Shown here piece by piece: positions 13,688 through 14,954 of a stretch of 14,954 bases of DNA. This stretch comes from CAUZEO01 sp963578625. Its GTDB lineage: Bacteria > Verrucomicrobiota > Kiritimatiellia > SLOV01. The stretch is taken from positions 1-14,954 of the forward strand of contig CAUZEO010000095.1 of assembly GCA_963578625.1 (NCBI GenBank), given 5' to 3'. The notes under the pieces are model-generated. The model saw only the letters and a program-made list of their open reading frames with translations, made no database searches and was not told the origin of the DNA. Within the stretch, counting starts at the first letter, position 1. Each line of letters opens with the position of its first letter. A program made the translations under genes and the position numbers.

Positions 13688-13735
13688 GTAGTAAGAAGTA
13701 GTATTTAGTGCTTAGTGTTTAGTAAGTGGTGAAAT
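13687..13735. repeat. Low-complexity TTTAGTG/TTAGTG tandem in a spacer
   Basis: The short gap after the glycosidase gene is built from variants of TAGTA, TTTAGTG and TTAGTG. It has the look of the AT-rich tandem text seen elsewhere in the spacers, but shares no long match with them. No terminator hairpin was seen. Confidence 0.5.
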
Positions 13736-13749
13736 AAATTCGAACGCAT

Positions 13750-13755
13750 AGGTGG
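13750..13755 (+). promoter_or_regulatory. Ribosome binding site deciding the DegT-aminotransferase start
   Basis: AGGTGG lies 5 bases before the ATG at 13761. The alternative GTG at 13752 falls inside this site and has no good site of its own. Confidence 0.55.
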
Positions 13756-13760
13756 CGGAA

Positions 13761-14954
13761 ATGGATACACAACGAAGAAAAGAACTCTTGGCACGCGGCA
13801 AACCCGATAAGCGATGGGATGGCGAACCGATGTTGAGCGGGTGGTATACCGAGCGGGAAGTCGAGGCGGTTACCAATGCGGTTCGCGCCTCCATGGACTG
13901 GTCGGTGGGATTCGGTTTCTGGTGCGAGGAGATCGTCGAATTCGAGCAGAAATTCGCGGAGTACTGCGGCACCGAACACGCCATCACCATCACCTCCTGC
14001 GGTGCGGGATTGGACATGGCCATGATCGCACTGAAATTGGAACCGGGTGACGAAGTGATCAGCCCCGGCATTAATTTCGTCGCCGGGCACCTTTCGGTCA
14101 TCGGCTACGGCGGAAAATTGATCCTGTCCGAAGTCGATCCGACCACCTTTTGCGCTGATCCGGAAGATGTGGAGCGGCGCATCACGCCCAACACTCGGGC
14201 TATCCTTGTGACCCACATGAACGGGATTTCCGCGGACATGGATGCCCTGCAGGAAGTGGCGGACCGCCACCAGCACCACAAGCACGGCCCCATTCAACTC
14301 ATCGGTGATGTCGCGCGCGCCTGCGGCGGTGACTACAAGGGCACCCGAATCGGCAAGAAGGGCACGATGAATATCTTCAGCTTTCACTCCATGAAAAACA
14401 TGACCACGCTGGGTGAAGGTGGGATGATCACGACCGACGATCCCGAAATCGCGCAGCAGATGCGCCAGATTCGACAGTGGGGCAACGGGGACGATGCATG
14501 GGGCGGCAATTACAAGATGACCAAGATCCAGGCCGCGGTCGGCATCGTGCAACTGGATCGACTCGACGAGATGATCGACGCCCGCCGGCTGCGGGCCCAT
14601 CAACGCACTGAACTGCTCAAGGACGTCCCGGGTCTGACGCTGCCTTCGGAACCTGAGGGGTATAAGCACACCTACTACCTTTACACCTGCCTGCTCCCCG
14701 AGTCCCTGGCGGGAGAAAAGCGAGATCAGTATATGAAAATGCTACTCGACGAGTACGGAGTCGGTTCCGGGATTTTCAACAATCCAACCTACCTGGACAG
14801 ACCCTTCGTCATAGACAACATCGACGGCCAGACCCTGCCTGCCTCGGAGAAACTAGCTGCCCGCATTGTTTGTCCCTCCCTGCACCCGCTGATGACGGAG
14901 GAAGACAACGAGTACATCGTCGCAGCAATGATCGAGTGCCTGGAACGAGTATAG
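13761..14954 (+). CDS. DegT/DnrJ/EryC1/StrS-family PLP aminotransferase
   Basis: The 397-residue product is complete; its TAG stop is the last three bases of the window. It belongs to the sugar aminotransferase branch of fold type I PLP enzymes, which aminate keto groups on nucleotide sugars or cyclitols in the cytoplasm. Visible landmarks are 'EFEQKFAEYCGTEHAITITS' (60-79), 'GDEVISPGINFVAGHLSVI' (96-114), 'SEVDPTTFCADPEDVE' (123-138), 'IGDVARACGGDYKG' (181-194; Asp183 holds the pyridine nitrogen) and 'FSFHSMKNMTTLGEGGM' (205-221; Lys212 forms the Schiff base). 'QWGNGD ... NYKMTKIQAAVGIVQLDRLD' follows, and the C-terminal 'CPSLHPLMTEEDNEYI' is typical. 'GDVARA' replaces the more usual 'EDxAxA', a mild variation. 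Possible products include 3- or 4-amino sugars or aminocyclitols; the sequence alone does not decide. It lies 73 bases after the propeller glycosidase and is probably in the same transcription unit. Confidence 0.95.
   Translation: MDTQRRKELLARGKPDKRWDGEPMLSGWYTEREVEAVTNAVRASMDWSVGFGFWCEEIVEFEQKFAEYCGTEHAITITSCGAGLDMAMIALKLEPGDEVISPGINFVAGHLSVIGYGGKLILSEVDPTTFCADPEDVERRITPNTRAILVTHMNGISADMDALQEVADRHQHHKHGPIQLIGDVARACGGDYKGTRIGKKGTMNIFSFHSMKNMTTLGEGGMITTDDPEIAQQMRQIRQWGNGDDAWGGNYKMTKIQAAVGIVQLDRLDEMIDARRLRAHQRTELLKDVPGLTLPSEPEGYKHTYYLYTCLLPESLAGEKRDQYMKMLLDEYGVGSGIFNNPTYLDRPFVIDNIDGQTLPASEKLAARIVCPSLHPLMTEEDNEYIVAAMIECLERV

Noticed and set aside
13719..14669. A 316-codon minus-strand open frame
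   Set aside because: It is antisense to the DegT-family aminotransferase, whose PLP motifs are intact on the plus strand.
1..14954. CRISPR arrays, tRNA or rRNA genes, phage defence genes
   Set aside because: No regular repeat-spacer array, no tRNA-like cloverleaf and no rRNA text was seen. The repeats present are irregular dispersed elements.

Overview
The window is about 15 kb of moderately GC-rich bacterial DNA. It looks like an accessory, carbohydrate-facing region of an environmental bacterium of the PVC type (Verrucomicrobia, Kiritimatiellae, Lentisphaerae, Planctomycetes) or a relative such as Hydrogenedentes. The signs are a phytanoyl-CoA-dioxygenase-like oxygenase, an FG-GAP/UnbV protein, secreted proteins ending in a 'TYRLQ ... 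W ... YRI' module, and lower-GC intergenic repeats whose spurious translations fuse onto gene starts. This lineage call is an inference from protein style; no rRNA or marker gene is present.

Layout. Bases 1-198 (+) are the end of a D-2-hydroxyacid dehydrogenase. After a repeat-bearing spacer comes a class III PLP aminotransferase (365-1711, +). A 499-base gene-free spacer (1712-2210) holds two repeat families. A minus-strand pair follows: a two-helix membrane protein of unknown function (3908-3195) and an atypical NAD(P)-binding sugar-epimerase-like SDR (3161-2211). They diverge from a PhyH-family oxygenase (4117-4974, +). Directly after it lies a broken C-terminal piece of an IS3-type transposase (4994-5230).

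The centre is a three-gene set of exported proteins. An FG-GAP/UnbV protein (5457-7760, +) converges on a minus-strand pair: a 1140-residue predicted secreted glycoside-hydrolase-like protein (12279-8857) and a small exported protein (8801-7881). All three end in the same two modules, a discoidin-like domain ('IDGSGxD ... iWNYnE ... GLSEVRF') and the short 'TYRL ... YRI' module. This is the most interesting pattern in the window and suggests a common ligand or surface address.

The right end has a cytoplasmic GH43/GH32-like five-bladed propeller glycosidase (12698-13687, +) and a complete DegT/DnrJ-type aminotransferase (13761-14954, +). The divergent space between the large secreted protein and the propeller gene (12280-12697) carries a 157-base palindromic element with 37-base arms matching at 33 positions.

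Taken together the genes suggest uptake or modification of unusual sugars or amino-polyols: exported binding and hydrolytic proteins, an intracellular glycosidase, an epimerase-like enzyme, an oxygenase and two aminotransferases. No substrate can be read from the sequence. Several gene starts were moved inward because the upstream codons are intergenic repeat rather than protein.
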